From NCBI GenBank assembly GCA_003599475.1, contig QZKK01000113.1, forward strand, positions 1-10,934: a DNA stretch of 10,934 bases, written 5' to 3'. The notes beneath the pieces were generated by a model. That model did no database searches. It saw only the letters and a list, made by a program, of their open reading frames with translations, and was not told where the DNA came from. The stretch's first letter is position 1; the number at the start of each line of letters is the position of its first letter. The translations under genes and the position numbers were made by a program. This document shows positions 1 through 7,095 of the stretch, one piece after another. The DNA is from Desulfobacteraceae bacterium. GTDB lineage: Bacteria; Desulfobacterota; Desulfobacteria; Desulfobacterales; SURF-15.

Positions 1-710
1 ATATTCATTTTCTTCAGGGTATCTTCTGCTTTTGCTGCGGCCGGGGTGAACGGGTACTGTTTGATGACCTTCTTCAGGTAAGATTGTGCGTTGACCGGAT
101 CTTTCAAGGCCAGATAGCTGAAACCGAGCTTCAGCAACGCATCGGGCACCTTGCCTCCATTCGGATATTTCTGGACCAGGTTTTTGAAGGTCTCAACCGC
201 CCTTTTGTACTCTTTCAGGGCATAGAAGGATTCTCCGGCCCAATAGAGCGCGTTGTCGGCAAGATCGTGGCCCGACTGGTTTTCCGCAAGCGCCAGAAAC
301 AGGGGAGCGGCTTCGCTGTAATTTTTTGATTGATATACGGCCAGCGCCCGCTTGTATGCTGTTCCTACGGATTCGGAAGAAGGTTGTTTTTTGCGGATCG
401 GGGCGGAAGGAGCGACTTCGGTTTCATTGATAGGCGGTCGAGGATCCGGGTCCGGCATCTGAGAGGTTTTTGCATTCAGGGTCGCTTCTTCGGCTGCGCT
501 TTCGATCGACCGTATCGATTTTTGATGATTGTCGACGATAAGCTGCAGCATCGATACCTGATGAGTCAGCTCTTCGATTTTCCGTTCGAGTCCGGAAATC
601 CGATCCCCCGACCCGGAAAGATCGGATTCCTTCTTCGTCAGCAGTCCGCTGCATGAGCAAAGGACCCATGAGACTGCGATCAAAGAGAAGACGACCGCTC
701 TTTTTTTCAT
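1..710 (-). CDS. cpoB: CpoB/YbgF-like TPR periplasmic lipoprotein (3' end cut by window edge)
   Basis: 236 residues are visible, starting at ATG 710 with GAGGTGG just upstream; the reading frame runs off the left edge, probably within a few codons of its natural end, since the family usually ends soon after the last TPR. The N-terminus (MKKR, then a hydrophobic stretch, then LCSC) reads as a lipoprotein signal with Cys20 as the lipidated residue. Residues 36-75 have coiled-coil character, as in the trimerisation part of CpoB. Residues 81-115 are a Pro/Ser-rich linker. From about 118 onward come three TPR-like repeats (AYKRALAVYQSKNY, ADNALYWAGESFYALKEY, PDALLKLGFSYLALKD), the classic CpoB pattern. 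In the family, CpoB works with Tol-Pal and couples outer-membrane constriction to peptidoglycan synthesis. Here it is the gene after secF, only 11 bp downstream, rather than next to pal. A generic TPR or BamD-like lipoprotein is the alternative. Confidence 0.85.
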   Translation of the reverse strand, partial: MKKRAVVFSLIAVSWVLCSCSGLLTKKESDLSGSGDRISGLERKIEELTHQVSMLQLIVDNHQKSIRSIESAAEEATLNAKTSQMPDPDPRPPINETEVAPSAPIRKKQPSSESVGTAYKRALAVYQSKNYSEAAPLFLALAENQSGHDLADNALYWAGESFYALKEYKRAVETFKNLVQKYPNGGKVPDALLKLGFSYLALKDPVNAQSYLKKVIKQYPFTPAAAKAEDTLKKMN

Positions 711-721
711 GATCCCACCTC

Positions 722-1765
722 TTACGCCTTGCGCTTTCCATACTCCTGCAGGGCGATGATGATCGGACTCGCGACATAGATGGAAGAGTAGGTACCTACC
801 ACGATCCCGATGATCATGGCAAACGCAAAATCGTGGATGATGCCGCCTCCCAGGATAAAAAGTGCCACCACCACGATGAGCGTCGTAAGAGAGGTCAGAA
901 GTGTCCGGCTCAGAGTTTCGTTCACGCTACGGTTGATGACAAATGGAAGCGCCTGTTTTTGATACTTTCTTAGATTTTCCCGGATCCGATCGAAAACGAT
1001 GATGGTGTCGTTCAGTGAATATCCGATGATGGTCAGCAGGGCGGCAACGATCGGAAGCGTGAACTCCTTTCCCAGGATCGAGAAGAAGCCCACGGTAATC
1101 ATGACATCGTGGATGAGGGCGACAATGGCACCCATGGCGTACTTCATATTGAGGACCCAGAAGAGGATCAAGCTGACCACCAGTGCGGAAATGATCAGGA
1201 GAGGAATGCTCACCTCCAGAATCGTGAGCAGATAGACCGCACCGATCAGTGAAACAGCCATGACGGCGCTGCTGATCCACTTGAGCTCGAACCGGCCCGA
1301 AATGTAGATGGCGATGAACAGGAGCGAATAGAAGATCGCAAAAAGCGCTTTTTGCCGGAGATCTTTCCCCACCTGGGGTCCGACAACCTCCACCCGCCGA
1401 ACCTCGGCTTTTATGCCGGTTTTCAGCCCCACCTCTTTTTCGACGCGGTCGGAGATGCCTTGGGCGGCCACCGCGGACGGATCGGTTTGAATCAGGTATT
1501 CGTTTTCCGACTTTTCCCCGAATCGTTGGACCGAGGTTTTTGAAAGGCCTGCCGCTTCGAGCCCGGCTTTGATGTCATCGGTTTGAACCGGCGCTTCGAA
1601 CTTGATCTGAATCAGGGTGCCCCCGACAAAGTCGATCCCGTACCTGGGCCCTCGATGGAGGATCAGCGAAACGATGCTGACGAGAATCATCAAGATGGAG
1701 AAGCCAAAGGCGATTTTTCTTTTCCCGATGAAGTCGATGTTGATGTCGGATCTGACAAACTGCAT
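722..1765 (-). CDS. secF: Protein translocase subunit SecF, with an extra predicted transmembrane hairpin
   Basis: Membrane subunit that with SecD uses the proton motive force to help SecYEG complete protein export. I chose ATG 1765 (347 residues) because AGGA lies 7 nt upstream. An in-frame TTG at 1783 would add six residues but has no better ribosome site. Visible landmarks: TM1 about 17-37; the YGIDFVGGT motif (42-50); a periplasmic P4 domain about 55-130; TM2 ending in RFE (158-160); the conserved YAMGAIVALIHDV (209-221); and the IIGYSLNDTIIVFDRIREN block (246-264). In the SecF proteins I know, RFE is followed within a few residues by the ALGA(I/V)xALxHD helix. Here about 44 mostly hydrophobic residues (about 164-207) intervene and look like two further membrane spans, giving eight instead of six. 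It lies 49 bp downstream of secD and 11 bp upstream of cpoB. Confidence 0.97.
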   Translation of the reverse strand: MQFVRSDINIDFIGKRKIAFGFSILMILVSIVSLILHRGPRYGIDFVGGTLIQIKFEAPVQTDDIKAGLEAAGLSKTSVQRFGEKSENEYLIQTDPSAVAAQGISDRVEKEVGLKTGIKAEVRRVEVVGPQVGKDLRQKALFAIFYSLLFIAIYISGRFELKWISSAVMAVSLIGAVYLLTILEVSIPLLIISALVVSLILFWVLNMKYAMGAIVALIHDVMITVGFFSILGKEFTLPIVAALLTIIGYSLNDTIIVFDRIRENLRKYQKQALPFVINRSVNETLSRTLLTSLTTLIVVVALFILGGGIIHDFAFAMIIGIVVGTYSSIYVASPIIIALQEYGKRKA

Positions 1766-1814
1766 TGATTTATCCTTTTCCAAGCGATGGATGAAGACGG
1801 TATGTCGATTATGC

Positions 1815-3389
1815 TTATATGCTCAAGCGCTTGATTTTCCGGTGCAGCAGAAAATAATCGAATATGACCCGGGTGACGATCAGAGCTGTAAAGACGCTGG
1901 AGATCACTCCGAGGCTCAACGTGACGGCAAACCCCTTCACCGGTCCGGTTCCGAATTGAAAAAGCACGAGCGCGGCGATCAGCGTCGTCACATTGGCGTC
2001 CAGGATGGTCAACGTGGCCCGATCGTACCCGCTTTCCACCGCGGCGCGAGGGGTCTTGCCCAACCCGAGCTCTTCCCGAATCCGCTCGTAAATAAGCACA
2101 TTGGCGTCCACGGCCATGCCGATGGTCAGGATGATTCCGGCCATTCCCGGGAGCGTCAGCGTTGCTTCCAGCGCTGCCAGGCCTCCTGCGATCAGGATGA
2201 TATTGAGCATCAGGGCGATATCTGCAACGATGCCGGACGCTTTATAGTAGATCACCATGAAAAGGATTACCAGAATACCGCCGATGACCATCGATATGAG
2301 ACCCTTCCGAATGGAATCGGTTCCCAGCGAAGGTCCTACCGTTCTTTCCTCCAGAATATTGACCGGAGCGGGCAGGGCGCCGGCTCTCAGAACGATCGCC
2401 AGATCGCGGGCCTCTTCGGTGGTGAAGCTGCCGGTGATGCGCGCCTTTCCGCCTGCAATTTTTTCCTGAATCACCGGCGCCGAGTAGACGTTTTGATCCA
2501 GCACGATGGCCAGGCGCTTGTTGACGTTTTCCTCGGTGATTCTTTCAAAAATCCTGGCCCCTTTCCGGTCGAAATCGATGGAGACATACGGCTCGTTGTA
2601 CTGGGAATCGATCTGAACCTTGGCATCCGTCAGGTAGGCGCCGGTCAGTTCGGATCTTTTTTTCACGAGGAAAGGGGTCTTTTTGACTTGGCCGGTCTGG
2701 CGGTCCTCCTCGACCTGGTAGAGGAGCTCGCTTCCGACAGGTACACTCCCCTTGATCGCCTGCTGGAGATCATGGGAGTCATCGAGCAGCTTGAATTCCA
2801 GAAGGGCCGTGCGCCCGATCAGTTCTTTTGCCCGTTCGGTGTCTTTGATTCCGGGCAGTTGGATCAGAATGCGATTTTCCCCCTGGCGCCGGATGTCCGG
2901 CTCGCTCACACCGAACTGATCGATCCGGTTGCGGATCGTCTCCAGCGCCTGATCGGCGGCAAGCCTTCTCACAAGTTCGGCCTCCGCCTCCGGAATCCCC
3001 ATGACAACCGTAAAACCCTGGTCTCCTTGAGTTTTTGATATCTGCTGGAGATCCCTGAATTCGTCATCCAGAACTTTCTTGAACTTTTCGATCGATTCAG
3101 GATCCTTGACGGTTGCCGTAATGCGGCTTCCCTGAACCCGTTCCAGGTTGGTATATCGGATATGCTCCCTTCTCAATGCACCCGTTATCTCCTGGGTGAT
3201 TCGCTCGACCGTACTCTCGACGGCTTTCTGCGTGTCCACTTCGAGCACCAGGTGCATGCCGCCCTGAAGATCCAGACCCAGGTTGATCTTCTTGTGCGGC
3301 CACACCGCCGGATTGAACGAAGGCAGTGTATAGAGGATACCCCCTGCGACAATCAGAAAAATGATCACCAGTCTCCAGGTTAACTTCAC
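1815..3389 (-). CDS. secD: Protein translocase subunit SecD
   Basis: 524-residue partner of SecF in the proton-driven Sec accessory complex. It has an N-terminal membrane anchor (7-25), the hallmark GLDLQGGMHLVLEV (38-51), a P1 periplasmic domain with RNRIDQFGVSEPDIRRQG (153-170), RAGALPAP (336-342), GPSLG (352-356), and a C-terminal bundle of five helices with GMAVDANVLIYERIREE (424-440), whose Asp428 matches the functionally important TM4 aspartate of the family. It is shorter than the E. coli protein (615 residues), as is common outside enterics. The start is GTG at 3389; upstream lie GGAAAGGAACGGA, with the nearest GGA about six bases away. The 98-bp gap after yajC shows no obvious promoter or terminator. 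Confidence 0.98.
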   Translation of the reverse strand: MKLTWRLVIIFLIVAGGILYTLPSFNPAVWPHKKINLGLDLQGGMHLVLEVDTQKAVESTVERITQEITGALRREHIRYTNLERVQGSRITATVKDPESIEKFKKVLDDEFRDLQQISKTQGDQGFTVVMGIPEAEAELVRRLAADQALETIRNRIDQFGVSEPDIRRQGENRILIQLPGIKDTERAKELIGRTALLEFKLLDDSHDLQQAIKGSVPVGSELLYQVEEDRQTGQVKKTPFLVKKRSELTGAYLTDAKVQIDSQYNEPYVSIDFDRKGARIFERITEENVNKRLAIVLDQNVYSAPVIQEKIAGGKARITGSFTTEEARDLAIVLRAGALPAPVNILEERTVGPSLGTDSIRKGLISMVIGGILVILFMVIYYKASGIVADIALMLNIILIAGGLAALEATLTLPGMAGIILTIGMAVDANVLIYERIREELGLGKTPRAAVESGYDRATLTILDANVTTLIAALVLFQFGTGPVKGFAVTLSLGVISSVFTALIVTRVIFDYFLLHRKIKRLSI

Positions 3390-3487
3390 GATGATTCCGT
3401 TCCTTTCCCAACAGCTTTTTTGTAGAAAACCCCAAAAATCGATAGGGACTCAACGCCCCGGCATCCATTTTCAAGTGTTCTTCGTTC

Positions 3488-3859
3488 TTATTTACTTGTT
3501 TTTTCGGTGTCCGCCTTGTTTTTCTTGGGGGCCTGGACAGGCTGGGCGGGCTGCAGCACAGCGGCGATGTTGCCGCGGTTCAGCTTGACGCGAACCTTAT
3601 CGGCGATTTCAACAGTCAGCGTAGATTCACTGACGCCCGTGACCCGGCCGTGTATTCCCCCGCCGGTGACGATGCGGTCGCCCGGTTTTACGCTGTTGAT
3701 CATTTCGCGGTGCTGCTTTGTTCTCTTCTGCTGCGGTCGAATCAGAAGGAAGTAGAAAATGACGAACATCAGGATCAGCGGAATAAAGGCAGAAAACCCG
3801 CCGGCTCCCCCTCCCCCGGGGGCTCCCCCCTGGCCCAAGGCATATGCAACGTTAATCAA
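3488..3859 (-). CDS. yajC: Preprotein translocase subunit YajC
   Basis: 123-residue single-span inner-membrane protein that binds SecDF and is normally encoded just upstream of secD, as here. A short Gly-rich N-terminus (residues 9-21) is followed by one membrane segment (about 22-40), the diagnostic RPQQKR (41-46), and a cytosolic domain with VKPGDRIVTGGGIHGRV typical of the family. The C-terminal 25 residues are Lys/Pro/Gln-rich and variable. Translation starts at TTG 3859, chosen because AAGGAGG lies 9 nt upstream and no ATG or GTG fits. The start of the message is unusually G-rich (see the separate G-run feature). Confidence 0.97.
   Translation of the reverse strand: MINVAYALGQGGAPGGGGAGGFSAFIPLILMFVIFYFLLIRPQQKRTKQHREMINSVKPGDRIVTGGGIHGRVTGVSESTLTVEIADKVRVKLNRGNIAAVLQPAQPVQAPKKNKADTEKTSK
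3797..3830 (-). other. G-run cluster (possible G-quadruplex) in early yajC mRNA
   Basis: On the coding strand four G-tracts (6, 5, 5 and 3 Gs) are separated by 7, 1 and 7 bases, which fits the G3+/N1-7 pattern for an intramolecular quadruplex. C-runs in the same stretch (3818-3823 region) could instead pair with the G-runs as a hairpin. It begins about 29 nt inside the gene, after a TTG start. That it acts in translation is inference; it may simply reflect Gly and Pro codon use. Confidence 0.4.
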
Positions 3860-3919
3860 GATATCGGTCCTCCTTTACACGAATTAAAGAACTTGCATGA
3901 TGTGATTTGATTCCCCGGC

Positions 3920-5395
3920 TCACCCCTTCGCCGGCAACCAGATATTTTCCCCGTCGAACTGGATTTGATCCATATCGCTGTCGTCGACATCTTCCAGCAG
4001 CTCGAATACCTTGCCCATATTGAAAACGACGATCTTGCTCAAGGGATGGATCAGATGAATGTCGGAAGCGAGCTCGCGCTCCCGAATATTATAGATATAG
4101 ACCATTTTTTCGGAAAACTTCAGTATCTTTCCCACTCCGGAGCTTCGGCCGCGGGGATCGGGTTCGTCGGACTGCGCCGGCAATCCTTTTCCGCGATGGT
4201 CGAAATATTCTTTCAGAAACTTGAAATGAATATTCCAGATATTGTCCCGGTATTGAACGACATAGATGCCGTATGCTTCCGGCCTTTTCCCCTTTTTCAT
4301 CAGAATCTTGAGCTCGTTTTCGATGTCGCCTTTCCGGAGCCGAAGGTTATTGATCTCCTTTTCGATTTCCTTCTTGAGCTCGGTGATTGTCACATGTCTT
4401 TGACCGGTTCGGTCCGGCAGTGCCCGTCCATCCGCGGAAGCTTCCTCGCGGGTGGGCAGGGTGGGGTCCGCATGCACGGCGGGCGGTTTCACAGCGTTTG
4501 AAGAAGGAGGCGTTTGGCCGGAGACCCCGGCCGCACCTTTGGGAGTCCCAATCGGCGGCTGAACACCCGGAACGGGTTCGGTCCCGGACGTTGCAGCCAG
4601 GGCGGACACCGGAGATCCCGGTTGACTCGATCCGGACGTTTTATCTGTTTTGTTATCAAGCTTATCATCAAGTTTATTGTCAAGGGACCGGAGCAGCTTC
4701 TTTCTCTCTTCGATTCTGCGGTCGGTTTCTGTGTAGTTTTTATAGGCGGAAATGATCTTTCCGAGTTCCTCCCGCTCCCGCAGATAGGTTTCCTTGATCT
4801 TCGGATCCGCCAGGGAATCCGAGTTTTCGATCAATTCATCCAGCTCATGGTAGCGTTTTTCCGCCCTGTCGAGCTCCGAGACGAGTTCTTCCCTCACCCT
4901 GCGGGCGGTCTTCTCTTCGGAACCGGTGAGGTCTTTTTCGATGACTTCACCGCTTTTCAGACCGATCTTATCCAGGATCTCTTTCATGGAAACGACCTCA
5001 TCTCCGACCTTTACCGATTCGTCCGGCTTGACGATGAGGTCTACTCCCTTTTCGAAGCCGTAGCTCTCCTTCCTCTTTTCCATCAGGTTCTGGAGGCCTT
5101 TATCTTCCTTGAGGCTGCCGTAGTCGACAACCGCCGGCTGCGAGGCCGTCTCCGTGGATGTGTCCGGACTGGCGGGACCCTCCGGCCGCCCTGTGATCGG
5201 TAAGCTCCCCTCCGGGACACCCTGAGGTACTTTTCGTGCGACGACCTCTTCCGGGGCGGAAGATTCGATCGGTCTGGAAGTTTCGCTATTTCCCTTCAAC
5301 CAGACCCCGATACCGATGGCCACCGCGACGATTATGGCGCAAAGCCCCAGGATCGGAAGCGCCTTACTCGGCTTTTCACGGCGATTTCCGGACAT
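3920..5395 (-). CDS. Uncharacterised membrane-anchored coiled-coil protein with LysM-like C-terminus
   Basis: 491 residues; ATG 5395 has AGGAG a few bases upstream. I do not recognise a named family. Order of parts: a basic N-tail (1-11); one membrane segment (13-33) placing the rest most likely in the periplasm; a Pro/Ser/Thr-rich stretch (35-90); a charged region (92-160) with VKVGDEVVSMKEIL; a long coiled coil (about 161-240) ending in a small LDNK/LDDK repeat; a Pro/Ala/Gly linker (252-330); a second short coiled coil (336-368); and a C-terminal domain (373-491). That domain starts YGIYVVQYRDNIWNIH and ends DGENIWLP, resembling the first and last strands of a LysM fold (Y.V..GD.LW.I and I.IP) but with a long middle, so it is LysM-like at best. 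The gene sits between rng and yajC behind its own promoter match. An envelope or peptidoglycan-linked role is inference. Confidence 0.8.
   Translation of the reverse strand: MSGNRREKPSKALPILGLCAIIVAVAIGIGVWLKGNSETSRPIESSAPEEVVARKVPQGVPEGSLPITGRPEGPASPDTSTETASQPAVVDYGSLKEDKGLQNLMEKRKESYGFEKGVDLIVKPDESVKVGDEVVSMKEILDKIGLKSGEVIEKDLTGSEEKTARRVREELVSELDRAEKRYHELDELIENSDSLADPKIKETYLREREELGKIISAYKNYTETDRRIEERKKLLRSLDNKLDDKLDNKTDKTSGSSQPGSPVSALAATSGTEPVPGVQPPIGTPKGAAGVSGQTPPSSNAVKPPAVHADPTLPTREEASADGRALPDRTGQRHVTITELKKEIEKEINNLRLRKGDIENELKILMKKGKRPEAYGIYVVQYRDNIWNIHFKFLKEYFDHRGKGLPAQSDEPDPRGRSSGVGKILKFSEKMVYIYNIRERELASDIHLIHPLSKIVVFNMGKVFELLEDVDDSDMDQIQFDGENIWLPAKG
4649..4684 (-). repeat. Three 12-bp in-frame repeats encoding LDNK/LDDK/LDNK
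   Basis: Three consecutive 12-base units (CTTGACAATAAA, CTTGATGATAAG, CTTGATAACAAA) encode residues 238-249 of the LysM-like protein, at the junction of the coiled coil and the linker. The patch is clearly more AT-rich than its surroundings. This fits local slippage expansion in a tolerant linker. Confidence 0.7.
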
Positions 5396-5427
5396 GATGA
5401 CTCCTGTTTACGCATATATTGGCCCCT

Positions 5428-5456
5428 CTGATACAGCAATCGATTGGGAGTGTCAA
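5428..5456 (-). promoter_or_regulatory. Sigma70-type promoter for the LysM-like/yajC/secDF/cpoB operon
   Basis: In the 62-bp gap downstream of rng: perfect -35 TTGACA (5451-5456), a 17-base spacer, and -10 TATCAG (5428-5433; 4 of 6 matches). Transcription would start near 5421, about 25 nt before the ATG at 5395. It would let the Sec genes be transcribed independently of rng. Confidence 0.65.
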
Positions 5457-5458
5457 CA

Positions 5459-6931
5459 TCAGGTTCTCTTATTTTCACAAATAATCTTGTTATCACCGGG
5501 TGTTAAGGAACTGTCCCCTTCGATGGTAATGTGAATTTTTCTTCTGGATTCGAGTTCGAGAAGTTCCTTCCGTTTTCGGTTGAGCAGGTACTGAGCAACC
5601 GGAACCGGCACGATCCCCTTTGCTTCGCTGACATCTTCTTTGAGAAGCTCCAGGCTGAGCTTGCGGAGAAAGCCGAGCCCGAGGGTTTCAGCAGACGGTG
5701 TCATTCCCTTGCCCCGGCAATGGGGGCAGGGGATGTATGTCCCGAACTCGATGCTCGGGCGTATCCGCTGTCGGGACATCTCCATGAGCCCGAATTTCGA
5801 TACGCGTCCGACATTGGTGCGGGCCTTGTCGATTTTCAAATGGGTCTTGACCGCCTTTTCGACCTCGGCCTTGTGTTTCCGGTCCTTCATGTCGATAAAA
5901 TCGATTACGATCAGACCTCCCAGATCGCGAAGCCGAAGCTGCCGGGCGATTTCCTCGGCCGCTTCGAGGTTGGTCTGGAATGCGGTCTGTTCGATCGACT
6001 TCAGTCGGGTGCTTTTACCGGAATTGACATCGATTGCCACCAGCGCTTCCGCCTGTTCGATGACGATGGAGCCTCCGGATTTGAGCGGAACCCGGCTTTC
6101 GAAGATGGTGGCGATTTGCTCTTCCAGTTGATACCGGGTAAAGATCGGTTTGGGGCCCGTATGATATTTGACGATATTTTCATGCTTCGGAGAAATGATT
6201 TTGACGAAATCTTTGATTTCCTGGTAAACCGCCGCATGGTCGATCAGAATTTCGGTGACATCCGATGTAAAGCTGTCCCGGATGGAACGAATGGCAAAGC
6301 TTCGCTCCTTATAGAGTAAGGCGGGAGTCGGTTCCTGGATCCCTTTTTCCTTGATGGTTTTCCACAGCCGCAGCAGATAGCGAAGGTCTTGTTCCAGAAG
6401 AGTCTTGGTGGCATTCTCACCGGCGGTCCGTACGATAAGCCCGAAACCGGCGGGCACCGTCAGTTTGGTTACGATCGCTTTAAGGCGGTTTCGCTCGTTT
6501 TCATCTTCGATTTTCCTTGAAATGCCGCGGCCGGTGCTGCCGGGCATCAGCACCATTCGCCTGCCTGGAAGCGATATGAAGGTCGTCAGCAAAGCTCCCT
6601 TGTTGAGGGCCGGATCCTTGGTGACTTGAACCAGAATTTCCTGGCCGGTTTTGATGATATCTTTGATCGAGCGTTCGCCGGACTGGGTGTCCTGAAAATA
6701 ATCGCTGTGAATTTCGTCGATCTGAAGGAACCCGTGCCGTTCCCCCCCGTAATCGACGAATGCCGCCTGCAGGCCGGGTTCAATGCGGAAGATCTTTGCC
6801 TTGTAAATGTTTCCTCGGGTAATCTCTCTTGCCGCAGTGTCTATATTGAATTCTATCAGCTTACTGTCTTTTACCTTCGCGATTCTGCATTCATCCGGGT
6901 CGATGGCATTGATTAGAATTTTACTGCTCAT
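5459..6931 (-). CDS. rng: RNase E/G family endoribonuclease
   Basis: 490 residues, the size of RNase G, without the C-terminal scaffold of E. coli RNase E. It cleaves single-stranded AU-rich RNA in mRNA decay and rRNA/tRNA processing. Domains: N-terminal ILINA motif; S1 RNA-binding domain (about 37-118, with ERHGFLQIDEI); RNase H-like and 5'-sensor region (about 120-280); and a DNase I-like catalytic domain with Asp301 in DVNSG and Asp344 in VIDFIDM, two positions before the RNase E pair Asp303/Asp346. The zinc-link motif CPHCRGKG carries Cys402 and Cys405. The ATG at 6931 aligns with the family N-terminus, but no ribosome site lies at normal distance (AGGAG is 17 nt away); a short upstream frame overlaps it as ATGA, suggesting coupled translation. 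RNase E is the alternative name; the residue pattern does not separate the two. Confidence 0.95.
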   Translation of the reverse strand: MSSKILINAIDPDECRIAKVKDSKLIEFNIDTAAREITRGNIYKAKIFRIEPGLQAAFVDYGGERHGFLQIDEIHSDYFQDTQSGERSIKDIIKTGQEILVQVTKDPALNKGALLTTFISLPGRRMVLMPGSTGRGISRKIEDENERNRLKAIVTKLTVPAGFGLIVRTAGENATKTLLEQDLRYLLRLWKTIKEKGIQEPTPALLYKERSFAIRSIRDSFTSDVTEILIDHAAVYQEIKDFVKIISPKHENIVKYHTGPKPIFTRYQLEEQIATIFESRVPLKSGGSIVIEQAEALVAIDVNSGKSTRLKSIEQTAFQTNLEAAEEIARQLRLRDLGGLIVIDFIDMKDRKHKAEVEKAVKTHLKIDKARTNVGRVSKFGLMEMSRQRIRPSIEFGTYIPCPHCRGKGMTPSAETLGLGFLRKLSLELLKEDVSEAKGIVPVPVAQYLLNRKRKELLELESRRKIHITIEGDSSLTPGDNKIICENKRT

Positions 6932-6963
6932 ACAGGCTGTTTTACAGACTCCTGGGTCATCAT
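6928..6963 (-). CDS. Candidate 11-residue leader peptide translationally coupled to rng
   Basis: Starting at ATG 6963 (with a second ATG directly after), this frame reads MMTQESVKQPV and stops at a TGA overlapping the rng ATG in the form ATGA. AGGGAGG (6973-6979) lies 9 nt upstream of the first ATG and is the best ribosome site in the leader. The frame begins about 25 nt after the predicted transcription start. The arrangement is typical of termination-reinitiation coupling. That it is translated is inference; the peptide itself resembles nothing I know. Confidence 0.5.
   Translation of the reverse strand: MMTQESVKQPV
6933..6954 (-). promoter_or_regulatory. RNA hairpin just upstream of the rng start codon
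   Basis: The transcript can pair CAGG with CCTG and CTGT with ACAG around an AAA loop: eight base pairs with a 3-nt bulge (AGT) on the 5' side. The 5' arm and bulge hold the only AGGAG near rng, and the 3' arm ends one base before the rng ATG. It lies wholly inside the small upstream frame, so a translating ribosome would open it. Confidence 0.45.
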
Positions 6964-6994
6964 GGATACGCGCCTCCCTGTGAGATTTTTTTTA

Positions 6995-7023
6995 TTAATA
7001 TGGCATTGTTATAGACAAGTCAA
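6995..7023 (-). promoter_or_regulatory. Sigma70-type promoter for rng
   Basis: -35 TTGACT (7018-7023), a 17-base spacer and -10 TATTAA (6995-7000), in an AT-rich part of the rng/leuS divergent region. The predicted transcription start is near 6988, placing the AGGGAGG ribosome site and the small upstream frame directly downstream. Confidence 0.65.
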
Positions 7024-7095
7024 TTAATTTCTCGATTCTTCACCCGCTGCAAGCTTGATATTTGGGCCATAATGTGGCAAAAAAGTCATTTCCGG

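Noticed and set aside
1617..3038. A 473-codon open frame on the plus strand opposite secD
   Set aside because: It lies antisense to well-conserved secD codons, has no family resemblance, low-complexity His/Asp/Gly-rich composition and no ribosome site. It is a by-product of GC-rich codon use.
3097..3474. Minus-strand frame starting upstream of secD, considered as a VemP/SecM-like arrest peptide
   Set aside because: It overlaps secD out of frame for about 290 bases, starts without a ribosome site and shows no signal peptide or arrest-like C-terminus.
3390..3487. Regulatory element in the 98-bp yajC-secD gap
   Set aside because: I found no convincing promoter hexamers, hairpin or repeat, only T-rich and C-rich patches.
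7045..7075. Candidate leuS promoter (TTGATA at 7055, CATAAT at 7069)
   Set aside because: The spacing between the two is only 8 bases, and no acceptable -35 lies 16-18 bases before CATAAT. No T-box or other leader structure was seen either.
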